Positions 32,374 to 44,076 of a DNA stretch of 64,000 bases are shown in pieces (the first letter of the stretch is position 1; each line of letters opens with the position of its first letter). The notes under the pieces are model-generated. The model did not search any database and was not told where the DNA came from. It saw nothing but the letters and a program-made list of their open reading frames with translations. The position numbers were made by a program, and so were the translations under genes. The stretch comes from Chaenocephalus aceratus (taxonomy: Eukaryota > Chordata > Actinopteri > Perciformes > Channichthyidae): NCBI GenBank assembly GCA_023974075.1, contig CM043788.1, positions 13,109,216 through 13,173,215 on the forward strand. The letters are read 5' to 3'.

Positions 32374-33525
32374 TAGAGATGGCAAATCCGGATCATTTTA
32401 TGGACTCGGAGTCTTCTGAGTCAATCATTGAAGAGATCCGGATCATACGAGTCATTTGAGTCATATGAGTCAGCATGACCAAGACCGTAGAAATCCTACC
32501 GGTGAAACCGAAAAGTTGTTGCATTTAACCAGCATATTAAACTAACGTTACATTAACCTCCGCTACACAGTGTCTTTTGCTTTAATAAAACATGTGTGTG
32601 TGTGTGCATTTTAAAAAATAAGTGTTTTGCATTATATGTATATAGTTATTTTAATATGTTCCTGTACTTAAGCTAATTTTGCACAATTGTGTTTTCATTT
32701 AATAATAATAATAATAATAATAATTGTATAATTACATTTTATATATTCTAACTGTTTTGCAATTTTCTATCATTTGTTTCTTTTTGTGTGCCATGTTCAA
32801 AATAAACGAGTTTCCAAGTAAGATCCTTATTGGAAATGCAGATATTATTACAGGAGACTGTTGCACAACATGACCATTTTGTTAGAAGTCTACACTGAAA
32901 CTTAATTTAGAGCCGGAAAAATCGCGGGATCCGTGAATCCAGGTCAATGATCGAGAGAGACCAGTAGCCTACGAGGACTCAGAGCCGTAACATATAGCAG
33001 GCAGCAGATCCAGAGATCCAGCAGACTCGTCCCCATGCACGAATCTACAGCAGACTCAGCCCCTCCTCCGGCTCGCACGGCTCCCGCGAGTCCCACGGCT
33101 CCCGCGAGTCCCACGGCTCCCTCGACGAGTCGCAGCAGACTCAGAGATTTGCGGACTCACGGCTCACTCACGGCTCACGGCTCACTCACGGCTCACGGCT
33201 TACTCACGGCTCCCGCGAGTCCAACGACTCACGGCTCACTCACGGCTCACGGGACTCTCGCGGGAGCCGGAGGAGGGGCTGAATTTGCTGTTGATTCGTG
33301 CATGGCGACGAGTCTGCTGGATCTCTGGATACAACAACGTTGTAATGTGATTGTACACGTTATAAAGAGAGTAAAGAGTGACGCAATTTATAGTTTTAAT
33401 TGTTACGTCACATCAGGTGTAGGACTCAAAGGACTCGGGTTAATCGAGAGGGAGACTCGTCACGACCGGCTCATTACTAGGATCCGGGTTAATGATCCGG
33501 ATGAATCATGACTCGACCATCTCTA
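32374..33525. mobile_element. non-autonomous hAT element with long internal hairpin
   Basis: Inverted ends TAGAGATGG...CCATCTCTA are flanked by the 8-bp duplication CTCCTCAG (32366-32373, 33526-33533). The interior is rich in GACTCGAGT/GGCTCAC-type iterations. A hairpin with arms of about 80 bp (about 33007-33085 and 33245-33330) encloses the tandem GGCTCACTCAC block. A (AAT)n microsatellite lies at about 32698-32724. No transposase is encoded. Confidence 0.88.
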
Positions 33526-33529
33526 CTCC

Positions 33530-33600
33530 TCAGAAGCAATCCAGACGATCAACCGGATCCTGTGTATAATTATTGCTGCTCCACTTTTCTGTTTTCTACA
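33530..33600. repeat. 71-bp direct repeat, copy 1
   Basis: CCAGACGATCAACCGGATCC onward, through TTTTCTGTTTTCTACAG, is nearly identical to 34910-34979. Three or four differences only. Confidence 0.85.
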
Positions 33601-33974
33601 GGTCAGTACATGATGAAAATGATCGATGTTAACTTGTGTGAATTAGATATGATGTTGGAGATGTTTAGGAGAGTGTGTCAGAAGGTTTTGAGCATGTTTG
33701 ACATAGTAACGGTATTTTAAAAATACTAAACTGTCGGCAACAATAGATGCCATTTTCGCGGGCTTCAGCCGCACCTGGGTAAATGTGACCTGAGCGAAGG
33801 CTCGCAGGCAGGTTAGCTGCTGCGCACGGGTAATATGTTTTGTTTACCTGAGTGCAGTCTTGCAGGCACATTGCCTTGTTTTTTGTTTATTAACATTGAC
33901 AGTGTATTTTTGTGATCTCCATAATATGTTATATTTGGTAAAGATAGATATATTGATAGAAAGTTATTTGATAG

Positions 33975-34780
33975 CGTTATGTGTTTATAGATAACAACCT
34001 GTCCTTCACTGCAAACATAGCTGCTACAACCCGCTGCTGCAGATACACGCTTTACAACATCAGGAGGATGCGTCCCCAGCTGACCCAGAAAGCGACGCAG
34101 GTTCTGGTCCAGGCTCTCATCATCTCACGCCTAAACTACTGCAACTCCCTCCTGGCTGGTCTACCTGCATGTGCCATCCGACCTCTGCAGCTCATCCAGA
34201 ATGCAGCGGCTCGTCTGGTCTTCAACCTTCCTAAATGTTCCCACACCACTCCGCTCCTCCGCTCCCTCCACTGGTTTCCGGTAACTGCTAGAATCCACTT
34301 CAAGACACTGGTACTTGCGTACCATGCTGCGAATGGATCTGGTCCTTCCTACATCCAGGACATGGTTAAACCGTACACCCCAGCACGTGCACTCCGCTCT
34401 GCATCAACCAAACGGCTCGCTGCACCCTCGCTGCGAAGGGGACCCAAGTTCCCATCAGCAAAAACACGTGGGTTTGCTATCCTGGCTCCAAAATGGTGGA
34501 ATGAGCTCCCCATTGACATCAGGACAGCAGAAAGCTTACACACCTTCCAACTGAAAACTCATCTTTTTCGACTCCACTTCGAGCAATAGAACTATTAACA
34601 AAGCACTTATGGACTGGCTTACCTAAAGCCAGTTGAGTAGCACTTGAAATGTTTTTGCTCTATGAAACCTGATGGACATATATGATTCTGTTTTCTTCAA
34701 GTTTGTATTTTGTTGGTCGAACGCACTTATTGTAAGTCGCTTTGGATAAAAGCGTCAGCTAAATGCAATGTAATCATTTA
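33975..34780 (+). mobile_element. L2-like LINE, 5'-truncated, with 3' tail
   Basis: The segment holds the last third of the LINE protein and a 3' end with TTGTAAGTCGCTTTGGATAA and AAGCGTCAGCTAAATG, the stem-like tail typical of L2 elements. The final TGCAATGTAATC resembles the short tandem repeats on which these LINEs end. The 5' truncation at about 33975 is normal for target-primed insertion. Confidence 0.9.
33981..34589 (+). pseudogene. C-terminal part of L2-like LINE reverse transcriptase protein
   Basis: A 202-residue open frame includes TRCCRYTLYNIRRMRPQLTQ, ALIISRLNYCNSLLAGLP, LQLIQNAAARLVFNLPK and LLRSLHWFPVTARIHFKTL, then PKWWNELPIDIRTAESLHTF. This is the region after the RT thumb of L2/CR1-like LINEs. 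It is open throughout, so the insertion is comparatively young, but it lacks endonuclease and RT and has no function of its own. The first Met is internal to the natural protein. Confidence 0.88.
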
Positions 34781-34909
34781 TATTGACTATGTTGAATTTC
34801 TCCTTGAGATACAGTAATTGACTGTGACAGACAGATAACTTAAATGGAGAAATGTGATGTTTGTAAAGTTCAGCTATTTGAATGTAACTGTACTTTGAAT
34901 TTTGAATAA

Positions 34910-34980
34910 GAAGCATTCCAGACGATCAACCGGATCCTGTGTATAATTATTGCTGCGGCACTTTTCTGTTTTCTACAGAA
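34910..34980. repeat. 71-bp direct repeat, copy 2
   Basis: Partner of 33530-33600; see that entry. The hAT element ends right beside copy 1, and the L2 tail lies between the two copies. Confidence 0.85.
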
Positions 34981-35640
34981 ATCATTTATTGTTGCTGTGG
35001 TACCCAAACTTTTGGGACCCGTAACAACATTTTTTGTGCAGCTGAGTGTCAAGAACTGCTTCAAATAGTGATAGGATTAATTGTAGTGCTCCACCTGTAT
35101 ACATGTATGTTTGTTTGTTTGTTAATTTGAGTAAAGTTCCATTGTGATTGACATAATTGTTGTTTTCTATGGTTGCCAATTGACCCACAGTCAATGGTTC
35201 ATGAACAGTTCATGTACATGAACAGTTCATGAACAGTTCATAGCCAGCCATTGAATTATATTCAGTGACTGGGTATGAACTGTTCATGAATGGTTCATGA
35301 AGTTGTTATGAACAGTTCTTGATATGTTCATGAACCATTCTTGAAATGTTCTTGGTTGAATATCCCTACACACTCACTGAAAACTCCATTTCATGAATTG
35401 TTCATGAACCTGCCTAAAACCATATTCCATGAATTGTTTATGAACCATTCCAGCACAGGAGTTTCATGAGTAGTTCATGAACTGCCCTAGTGCCATTTAA
35501 TGTTCATGTCACTTTCATGAACAGTTCATCAACTTTGTTATGAGCTGTTTATGAGCTGTTCATGAATATGGTTCACTGATATTTCATGAACTTTTCATGA
35601 CAAGTTCATGAACAGTTCACTATCTCACTGGGGTGGCCTC

Positions 35641-36353
35641 CTCAGCGTGCGTACAGTAGCTCTTCAGCCTTTGGAAGTCCTTCAGCTGACTAAAACGAGC
35701 CAAAGCAGAAACTTCACCTTGGTCTTGTACGTTTTGTTAACTGCCACATTTGTCCATAAACACTTGAGATTAGTAGTGGAGCTATGTGAGATGAAAACTG
35801 TGAAATTCAGCAATTTATTTCAGTTTTTTCCACCCGAATTACGACTCTTGATCACACAACCCCTTGATACCAACTTGCAGGAGCGCCGTAAGGGGGTGAA
35901 GCGTTAGGACGATTCTAAGGGCCCGTGACTGAAAGGGGCCCAAACTATTTTAGAACATTAAGAAAAAAATGTTTAAGTAAGCAATGTGATTATCTTTTCA
36001 TGGGGCCCAATATCCCTGGCGGCGCCCGTGCCAACTTGGGTATACTGTGTCTACTTTTGGATTGTTTTAGAGTCAATAACTGTCTGCAAAACAGTGAGTG
36101 AAACTCATTATAATCTAGAAGATTAGTAGTAATGAGAAGTTTATAAGAAATACTTTACCTCCGTTGTGGCAGCCAAACATTCTAGCCTGGGGTATCAGGC
36201 GTTCTCTGGATTTAGGAATTTTAGGACTAGGTTCATAAAAGGAAATGGAAACAGTAAGGCCCTATTATGTGTTTACAAGAGAGAACCCCTGCTGCTGACC
36301 TGTTGACATCACCGTGAGACTTGTTTTCTCTCGGATTCACACTCATGCACACA
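35641..36353. other. no gene recognised; GGGGCCC-type repeat scrap near 35920-36030
   Basis: GAAAGGGGCCCAAACTATTT and CATGGGGCCCAATATCCCTG form an imperfect inverted pair about 80 bp apart, probably a small element end. The remainder has no signal. Confidence 0.35.
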
Positions 36354-37273
36354 CAGGGTTGGGTTGTAACGGAATAAATGTAACGGCGTTACGTAATCAG
36401 AATACAAAAATCAAGTAACTGTATTCAGCTCGCGTTACATTTGAAAAACGAGTAATCTGATTACAGTTACTTTCATAAACCTGAAGTGAATACATTTTGG
36501 ATTACTTATTGGAATTATTGGTGGAAAGATGTCCTCACAACATTTAATATTCATTATTAAAGGTACAGTCGAATCATCACAGCGCACAAAAACTTTTACC
36601 GCCGCAGATGGACCAAAAAAGGGAGCGTTTGAAATAAAAGGGGCGGGTCAAACAGTGAAACAATAACAACGAAACATGGAGGAACAAAAGTCTGCGTTTA
36701 AGTTAGCGTTTCTCAAAGTGTGGGGCGCACCCCACTGGTGGGCCGCAGAGATGTGATAGGTGGGTCGCGAAAAAAAAAAAGTATTTTAAAAAAAAAAATA
36801 TTCAAATTTTTTTTTTACATTTTTTTCCACATTTATTTATTATTTATACACTGGTGGAATATCAAAACAACAGACCACCCGGGGTGCAAAACGTATCAAT
36901 GAAAAGCGACCCTCTACCACACAAAACAACACCTGTAGATAACCCAGTTTGTGTCTTTGAAATTGAAAAGGATATTGCATTGTGTTTGTTACTTTCGTTG
37001 CAGTTGTATGTCTTAAAGGAGACCTATCATGCTATATTTAAATGATATAGTGTATGACCATACCTATATAAGGTATATTTATACATTTTATTTTTCAAAA
37101 TACCAAACAGATCATTTTTTAGACATGCCTCGTTTCGCTCATTTTCGCTTTATTCCAAGCCCGTCTTTGAAAATTCTGAGCAGCAGCTGACCACGCCCCC
37201 CTGCAGAAGAGCAGGCATGAGCCGGCGAGAGTCACGTTACCATGCTTGCTGTGATTACGAGTGTCGAATAAAC

Positions 37274-37398
37274 ATGTCATCTCAGAGCAATGCATGTGTT
37301 CAAGCATACTATCAATTTGATCCAGAAACTGACCCTGAAGCAGCGGAGGTTTTGGTGGAGGTGCAAAAATCTCGGTTGCAGCAGGACGTTTCTGAATG
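37274..37398 (+). pseudogene. first exon of the P2X7-C-type transposon gene, copy 2
   Basis: The exon encodes MSSQSNACVQAYYQFDPETD and onward to DVSEW, one or two residues different from the first copy, with the GTTAGC donor in the same place. The exons carrying the cysteine domain are deleted here (loss between about 37745 and 37770), so no functional domain can be made. Confidence 0.7.
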
Positions 37399-39172
37399 GT
37401 TAGCTGACAAGCTGTTGTCCCTATTTATTTTACTCTGTTACGATGCTTGCTCCTTATTCCGTTCATATTTGGCTAATTAGCAAGAATGCAATGTGTACAG
37501 TTTGTAACGCAAAAACAGCGATATATATATATATTTATAAAGGGAGACATTCATATTTTCAGCATATATACAATGGCCTCATTGCGTTTAATAGTTTACA
37601 GTGCTTTTCTTCCAACATCCTGCAACAACCGTTGGAAAGTTGAATAACTTAGGATGATAAAAAGTATAACTCCACAACACCTCAGTTGTCAGCAATGTGT
37701 GTAGTTTCATGTGTTTTTAAAAGCTCAGTTATTGACTTATTTGTGCAAATTGCGCCACGACGTCATTGTACTATTATATACTACACAGCAATGGCATAAC
37801 ACACCCATGTGTACGACAAAAAGGTCCACACACACAACCTTATGCTTTTGAAATCAGAATATTCTTTACCCATCCAAACATGAATAATCACGACACATTT
37901 TGATATCAACTTGGAACTTTATTGTCAAAATCAACGGTTAAAAAAACCCATACAAAAAAACTAAATGTAGCCTACTTGTATTTTGTATAAATGACACTAA
38001 ATATTTTTACAGAAGCTTTGTGAGCTGGTGCTGGGGCTTCCTTGGACGCAGGATCAGAGTGGTGATTCCGGCCTGCGTTGTCCTCAGGATACGCAGGGAG
38101 TTTCCTGATCCGTGAAATGTCGATGTTGGGTTCAGACAGCAGCCAAATTGAACCGTGTAGCATACCCGGCGATGACCTCCTCCCTGTCAGGTCGCTCATA
38201 ATGGTGCAGGGTCCACAAAGACTTGCTCGAAGATGAGGTCCATCAAGTTGGCCACGTAGGGCTGTGCAATGGTAAAAAAAGCACAACAAAAAATGTGGTT
38301 TAGATTAGTATATGCATGTAAAAAACTGAAACTTCTTAGCAAAGCTCTCTATTTAGCAAAGCTCTTTGCTTAGCCTTTTCCAATCTGAGTTAGTTTTGAA
38401 CCGTAACGTGCATGCTGTGTTTCTGACTCAATACAGATGATGTGTTGGAGAGGGGCTGAGCTCAGTAGACTGACTGTAAGGAGTGCTAGCCACTAATTAG
38501 CCTGTTGCTAGAGGTAAGGCCTTGTCAACAACAACAGACCGACGGGGCTTTAGCTCAGTTTTACTCGTGGTGTGTGTGTCCCCTCGCATACATACAGTGT
38601 TGTATCCTAACACACCCCCATTTATATTCATGTGCGCAAACAAGTAAACACACAAAAGCTTTTACATATAACGCTGCAAAACACGGCATGTCTCATTAGC
38701 GTAGCGTAGCTTAGCTTACAGATCGATGATATCTGATCGTTCTTACAGACTACAATCACAAAAGCGTTTACATATAACGCTGGAAAAAACGGCACTTGCC
38801 TACAGAAGATTACGTTTGTTATTATAACTTACTCAATATGATTGTAGAGGATACAAAATACTAATAAATAGGAGAATAAATACTTGTGTTATCGCCTAGG
38901 GCGTGGCTGTACAGCCTTCACACAGATCGCCATTACGGCAGTATGTCTGAACATGTTAGCAAATGCCTGATAATTCAAATGACAAAGCAAAGACTGCGGA
39001 GCGTACAAAATAAAATGCTACAAAAATATATAAACACCTAACCGATTACTATTTGGGTTTGAGGCGACATTGATGCGGCGAAGCTACATGCTACATGCTA
39101 CAAGCTAGAGATAGCTTTATCAGGAAAAACACCGCTAAATAAAAACGTACAGCTTCAAAATTGGATGTATCC

Positions 39173-39442
39173 TCACTGGTCCCGGATGGTTGGTATTGAT
39201 CCCGGGTTTAGCATTAGTTTGGAGGCATATCCGTGTTGGACTTGAGAGAAGTTAATAAACATGTCCGTGGTAAAATGTTTGGAACACACAAACAGAAATC
39301 TTCCGTGGTCTTCTGGCACATGTCCCTTGTAAATGAAGTCTAGCCACAGATTCATTTCTTTTTCCACTGATGGCATTGCATGCAGTCCCCTGTCCCGAGT
39401 CTTGCAGCCAACAACAGCACAACGTTTAACTGGCTTAGACAT
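39173..39442 (-). CDS. THAP zinc-finger protein or exon of the Kolobok-like element
   Basis: From the Met at 39442 the frame reads MSKPVKRCAVVGCKTRDRGL with C-x4-C, then LWLDFIYKGHVPEDHGRFLF and VCSKHFTTDMF with C-x2-H. NPGSIPTI follows, in the position of the AVPTIF box. That is a complete C2CH THAP domain of about 85 residues, a sequence-specific DNA-binding fold used by several transposases. The frame ends soon after, so a spliced continuation or a truncated gene are both possible. An upstream Met (39466) exists, but MSKP fits the usual THAP start. Confidence 0.8.
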   Translation of the reverse strand: MSKPVKRCAVVGCKTRDRGLHAMPSVEKEMNLWLDFIYKGHVPEDHGRFLFVCSKHFTTDMFINFSQVQHGYASKLMLNPGSIPTIRDQ

Positions 39443-40662
39443 CCTGGCAAGAGCAGGCAAAAACACAGATGTGACTGGGGTGTTGATTATTTAGCCTGCC
39501 GATGCGAATGAGAGGTTTGGCAATGCACGTGGCCGTGGCTCATTCCCCTGATAGGTGGAGAGTTGACCAATAAGCGGAGCACTTCTTTGTGACGTAGAAA
39601 AGTATTGGAATGTGGATCCGTTTTTTTCAGATCCGTTGCAGCCCCTTTTTTAGAGATTTGGCGAAGGAGGAAAATAGAGAGGGTTGTGTTTTCTGACACT
39701 TGGTGAGTTCCCTGGAACACCGGGGACACATATTCATGTATAAAAGACGTACAAAGGTGCATTTTGCATGATAGGTCCCCTTTAAGTGTAATTTGGCATG
39801 CTTTTATTTTGAAGGCAAGTTTACGCTGTTGACAGTTGTTGTTGCTATGGAAACAAGAAACGTTTCACAGCGGGCGGAACTTGTCATAAAGTCCGCGATA
39901 ATAAAGCCCACCCATTTAGAGGGAAGATATAATTGGTCAATTGTACTGTCATTTGACATTACTCTCGTTCAGTTACTATAGCTGGCGCTCTGTGAATTCA
40001 TAGCTGGACGTCCAATCAGCTCCTGTCTTCACAGACTCGCAGAGACCAGCTTCTTTCATTTAACCCTTCACATTCAAACAGAAACTGAATAGGCAGATTC
40101 AAAGGATTTATTTCTTTGGAAATGTTATTTTAAATACAATTTAATCAAGTTATTTTTGGTAAAACTATTGACAAATATTACTAAAAACATATTTAAAAAA
40201 AATATATAAAGAAAAATATAATTTGTTTTAATGTTTTTAAATATTATTTTGTAGAATATCTTAGGCCCTCAGAGACAGGCTCGCCACTGGTAAAAATCTC
40301 TCATACACACGTGTGAAACGCTCTCACAGACACACACAACAGCGTTGCAGTCAGGAAGAAAAGCAATGTGGAGCAAGAGAGAGATCACACCTTTATCTAT
40401 TTAATAAAGTTGTACAAAATAAAGTAAGAAATCATTCCAATGTGTACTATAGGACAGTAAAAAGTTTAAAAGGGGAGTGATTTGTCAAATATGCATAAAT
40501 AAAAAGAAAGAATGCTAACTAGGTAACATAAGATAAGAATAAACAAGTTTAAATGATTTGTTGTGATCATATTCTAAAGATGTTTGGATTATTGAAAAGT
40601 ATACAGCTCCCTTTCATCTAAGTGTTGAGAGCTGTGTCCATACATTCATGTTGGGCTCAAAG

Positions 40663-40950
40663 TAGGGCTGCTCAATTATGACAAAAATCATAATCTCGAT
40701 TATTTGGGTCAATAATTGATATCACGATTATTAAAAACGATTAACCATTTACTTTGAAAAACATCAATTTTTTGAAGAAAATTATTTGAACAGTATGTTT
40801 TTAACAGTTGATTACCCTGAACTTTAAGTATAATTCAACTGAAAAACCTATTTAAAAAATAAATAAAATCGTTTTATTTCGATTATGTTGTTTTCATAAT
40901 CATTGCAAGCCAAAATCGTAATTGCGATTAAAATTAATTGAGCAGCCCTA
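40663..40950. mobile_element. 288-bp hAT-type MITE
   Basis: The ends TAGGGCTGCTCAATTA...TTGAGCAGCCCTA are inverted, with further inverted subterminal sequence (CGATTATTTGGG / CGATTA). The 8-bp duplication GCTCAAAG lies at 40655-40662 and 40951-40958. It has no coding capacity. Confidence 0.92.
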
Positions 40951-41499
40951 GCTCAAAGTGCACCAGATTGATGCATTCAACTTCAACATTTAAAAAAATC
41001 TTCCTGGGGGTGCATGCCCCCGGACCCTCGAGGATGTGACGTCCACCACCAAATAAAGCAGGTTAAAATAATTAAATTGCATACATTTTATTTTAGTAAA
41101 CACTGAAAACGGGTCCCACAGACCCAAACAGCACTCAAAGGTTAAAGGTAGCATATAATAATGTTAAAATGTGCTAAATATATACACTGCAAAAAAACAA
41201 AAAAGAGGAGTAAAAGTAGCTCACGACTTGTTTTATTTTTTGAAAGTAACCCTCATCCTAAAAAAGGTTGGAGACCCCTGTTATAGAACGATACATTTGA
41301 CAATTTTAAGCTTGGCCTACCATTTTATTGGAGCGATGAGGAACAGGTGGGGCTTGAAAAGGCCCACCTGTTCAAAGTGGGGAATGACAGAAAAAGTTTG
41401 AGAACCACTGGTTTAAGTCGTGTGTGTGTAGAGGTGTGTGGTTAAAACACATCAGCCTGCGGTCGCTCTTTAGCCTTATGATTCTGAAGGTAAACACAG

Positions 41500-41809
41500 T
41501 GTTACAACACGGCTCCTGGGCTGCAACATAAAGCGGGGAGGCGAGACGAGGGGTATGATAAATAATGTTCATTTATTCCAAAACAAACAAGTAAACAAAC
41601 AACAAGAACCAGCAACAGGTCCCTGACGCTGCACAGGACAAGTGCCCAGAGAAGACAGAGCGACGTAACGGCTGGGCTCCTCCTATATCCTCTTCCTTTC
41701 CAGGTGTAACTCATCCGGCAGGTGCGCCTCATCAGACAGATTGCAGCTGGAACCTGCAATCACACACAAAACCACACGGCACCCCACGTGGTGTGGAGGG
41801 GTCGTCACA
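41500..41809 (-). repeat. 3' LTR of the deleted gypsy element
   Basis: Ends TGTTACAAC...GTCGTCACA. Compared with its partner it lacks the 12 bp ACACAACCAGAC-type insertion near the end. Confidence 0.95.
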
Positions 41810-42099
41810 CTCCCCCCCATAAGAAAGGAGTTCCCCTAAGAACACCGTTAAGTACCCGAATAGCTAGGAGCACTTCTCCGATATTCCGGCGTGGACAGAA
41901 AACGACTGACCAGTCCCCTGACCCTGCACCGGGAAGAACCCGGAATGTCCCTCCAGAACCCGCAAACTAGACCCTGGCAACAAACCCAAGACCTGACCCC
42001 AGGATGCTGCCGAACTGCCCCACCCGTCCGACATGCGTGACATGACCCAAATGCAGAGACACATCTCTCCTCACCCAGGCCAAAAGACATACCGCAACA

Positions 42100-42790
42100 G
42101 GTAACCACATGGTTTTACGGACACCCAGATGTCCCGACTGCCCATGCGCTTTTCTGAGGACCTCCTCACGAAATCTGACAGGAACCACAATCTGATATAC
42201 TGGCTCACCCATGAAGCCTTTCCCACGTGACCACACTTTCTGACCAGCAATCCCCCTTGCAGCTGACAAGCCCTGGTGACACCATTTCCATCCCCGGTGG
42301 AGAGAACCGCCTCAAAAACGGACTGAGAGAGACATCCGCTTTCTGCTCCATCACCAACTCACTGCGGGGATACCGACAACAACCAGTCAGGAATAACCAC
42401 TGAATCTGTCGCACTGACCTCTTCACCCTGCTCAGATCCCTCCTGTGCACGGCTCACAGCCCGGGTCACAGAATAAGCCACCAACACTGCAGGAGAGCAC
42501 TTGACATTCTCCCCTGCCCTAACAGTCACAGTGGGTGAAGATGACTGCATGGTAGGCGGTGGACCCTCAGCCCACACACGGCTGCCAGCCAGGCCGTTAC
42601 CAGGATAACATCCACACCACCAATTGGCATTACAGGACGGACCCCCATGGCGACCTCACCCTGCACCAGACCTGAGTTAAGCACCACTGAATGCAGAGGA
42701 ACAGGCACAACAGTCATTCCCATACCTCGCATCCGGACAAACTCCCCCAGTTCCAGATTCTTCAGAAAACGGTAACACAGAGCTCAGAAT
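42100..42790 (-). pseudogene. residual pol scraps incl. integrase zinc-binding start
   Basis: At about 42200-42100 the frame reads YQIVVPVRFREEVLRKAHGQ then SGHLGVRKTMW, the H-x-H part of the integrase N-terminal zinc-binding domain. Upstream is a low-homology stretch where protease might have been. RT and RNase H are not found, which fixes the deletion. Confidence 0.6.
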
Positions 42791-42916
42791 GTAGGAATCA
42801 TACGATGCAGTGTCTCTCAAATCTTTACCGGCACGCTGATATCACTTCCCACCAATGACACGTATCCGGTTGACACAAATGCCGAAAACACTGGGTCCTT
42901 CCACCCGCATGGCTCA

Positions 42917-44076
42917 TCAATCTGCTGACAGGGAGAGATGACAGGTAACGGCACCACAGACACAGCACAGCAGCAGAGTTAAACTGCCTACACAGTTCCC
43001 CCTCTTAGCCTTAGCTTTTGGACAGTCAGCCTTCCAGTGCCCTCTCTCCCTGCAGTAATGACAGATTTCCGAATCTCCCAGTGGCGGACCTCGTATCTCA
43101 CGCTCACCCCAGTGCGGATTAGCTTTCTCTTCCCATCTCCCTGCACGATACATACCACCTTCATCCTGGACCCTGAAGTTGCGACCGCCCCTGTGCGTTA
43201 GCACATAGTCATCTGCCAGAGCAGCAGCCTCTGCAGCAGTCTTCACTTTGCGCTCGCTGATGTAAACCGCAATGTGGCTGGGCAGAGAATTTTTAAATTG
43301 CTCCAACACCATCAACTCACACAATGCGACATACGTATCCACTTTCAAGGAGTTACACCACCTACCAAAAGAGGTAACCAGATCCCTGGCAAACTCAACA
43401 TGTGTCTGCCTGTCAGACATCTCCCAGGACCTGAACCTCTGTCGATAAGCCTCAGGGACCAACTCGTAAGCCTTCAACACCGCAGTTTTAACCCTCAGAT
43501 ACACTTTGCTGTCCGCCATTGTTAAGCAGAATAAGCTTCCTGGGCCCTACCTGTTAGCACACACTGCAGCAATAAGGTGCTATTAGCCTCTGACCACTCT
43601 CTGCTCTCAGCAACACGCTCAAACAAGGAGAAAAACTTATCTGGATCTCGTTCATTAAACTGAGGCACAACCCGCAGATTACCTGCAACGTCAAAAGGAG
43701 TAGCTCTATCAGGGAAATTAGAGGCCTGACTTGCAGCTCCAGCAAGTAAACCCAACCTCCGCTCCTCTAACTCAAGCCTTTTAATTTCTAGCTGCAACAG
43801 CAACAGCTCCTTTCTCTGCTCAAAAGTCAGGTCTGTATCACGGCAGCCAGACGTACTGCCACTGTCTCTGCCAGGATCACCAGTATATTTTCCCCCTTTG
43901 AAAACACCTAACTCGAACAGATTTGCCCTAACAATCCCTCTTATGTTTTCCTTCATCCTCTTATCCCCAACATCCAAGCGGAAATGTTCAGCAACACTGA
44001 TCAGCTGCTCACGTGAGAAACCCTCCAGTAGCTCCTCTGTAGGCGCTCTCACAAACTCCTCCACACTCTCCATCAT
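42917..44076 (-). pseudogene. gag of the deleted gypsy element
   Basis: The first frame (44076-43522) begins MMESVEEFVRAPTEELLEGF and contains a coiled-coil-like ELLLLQLEIKRLELEERRL and FNERDPDKFFSLFERVAES, with WSEANSTLLLQCVLTGRAQE. This is the start of a SCAN-like capsid fold. After one frame change (about 43520), 43519-42917 continues YLRVKTAVLKAYELVPEAYR and ends in a CCHC knuckle, CHYCRERGHWKADC. Gag would form the particle and bind RNA. The frame change and the altered end suggest the copy is inactive. Confidence 0.85.

Larger units (their letters stand above)
31715..35640. mobile_element. candidate inverted-repeat element with TTCATGAA-rich ends
   Basis: About 31725-32115 and 35190-35615 are filled with variants of GTTCATGAAC, a palindromic decamer. 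The outermost pieces are roughly inverted: CCCCTGCGAGATGGAGTTCATGA written in parts near 31719, and the reverse complement of TTCACTATCTCACTGGGG near 35613-35632. A target duplication was not clear. The interior holds a hAT element and an L2 LINE tail, both later insertions. Confidence 0.45.
37013..39785 (+). mobile_element. Kolobok-like DNA transposon with both ends
   Basis: TTAA at 37013-37016 and 39782-39785 flank AGGAGACCTATCATGC...GCATGATAGGTCCCCT, inverted. TTAA targets together with a THAP-domain gene fit Kolobok. It shares exon 1 of the P2X7-C-type gene (ATG 37274, donor after 37398) with the 6.4-kb copy. A deletion removed exons 2 and 3, leaving only about 50 bp of exon 4 (about 38008-38057). 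The right half holds a THAP gene on the opposite strand. Confidence 0.8.
36850..40289 (-). mobile_element. second copy of the CAGTGGCGAGCC hAT family, split by Kolobok
   Basis: About 36853-36935 and 39855-40289 match, inverted, 7860-7945 and about 6880-7340 of the element at 6880-8094. The right end GGCTCGCCACTG (40278-40289) is intact. The left terminal repeat is not found, so that end is truncated or decayed. The middle differs from the other copy, as deletion derivatives do. The Kolobok-like element 37013-39785 sits inside it. Confidence 0.75.
36704..41410. mobile_element. hAT element inside the 18-kb hAT, itself occupied
   Basis: The left end TAGCGTTTCTCAAAGTG and right end (reverse complement CAGTGGTTCTCAAACTTTTT) are imperfect inverted repeats flanked by the 8-bp duplication GTTTAAGT (36696-36703, 41411-41418). 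Inside are part of a CAGTGGCGAGCC-family hAT, a Kolobok-like element and a MITE. No transposase of its own is seen. Confidence 0.87.

Noticed and set aside
33035..33511. 158-residue frame rich in APASPTAP and HGSLTA repeats
   Set aside because: It lies wholly inside the hAT hairpin and tandem block; low complexity, no family resemblance.
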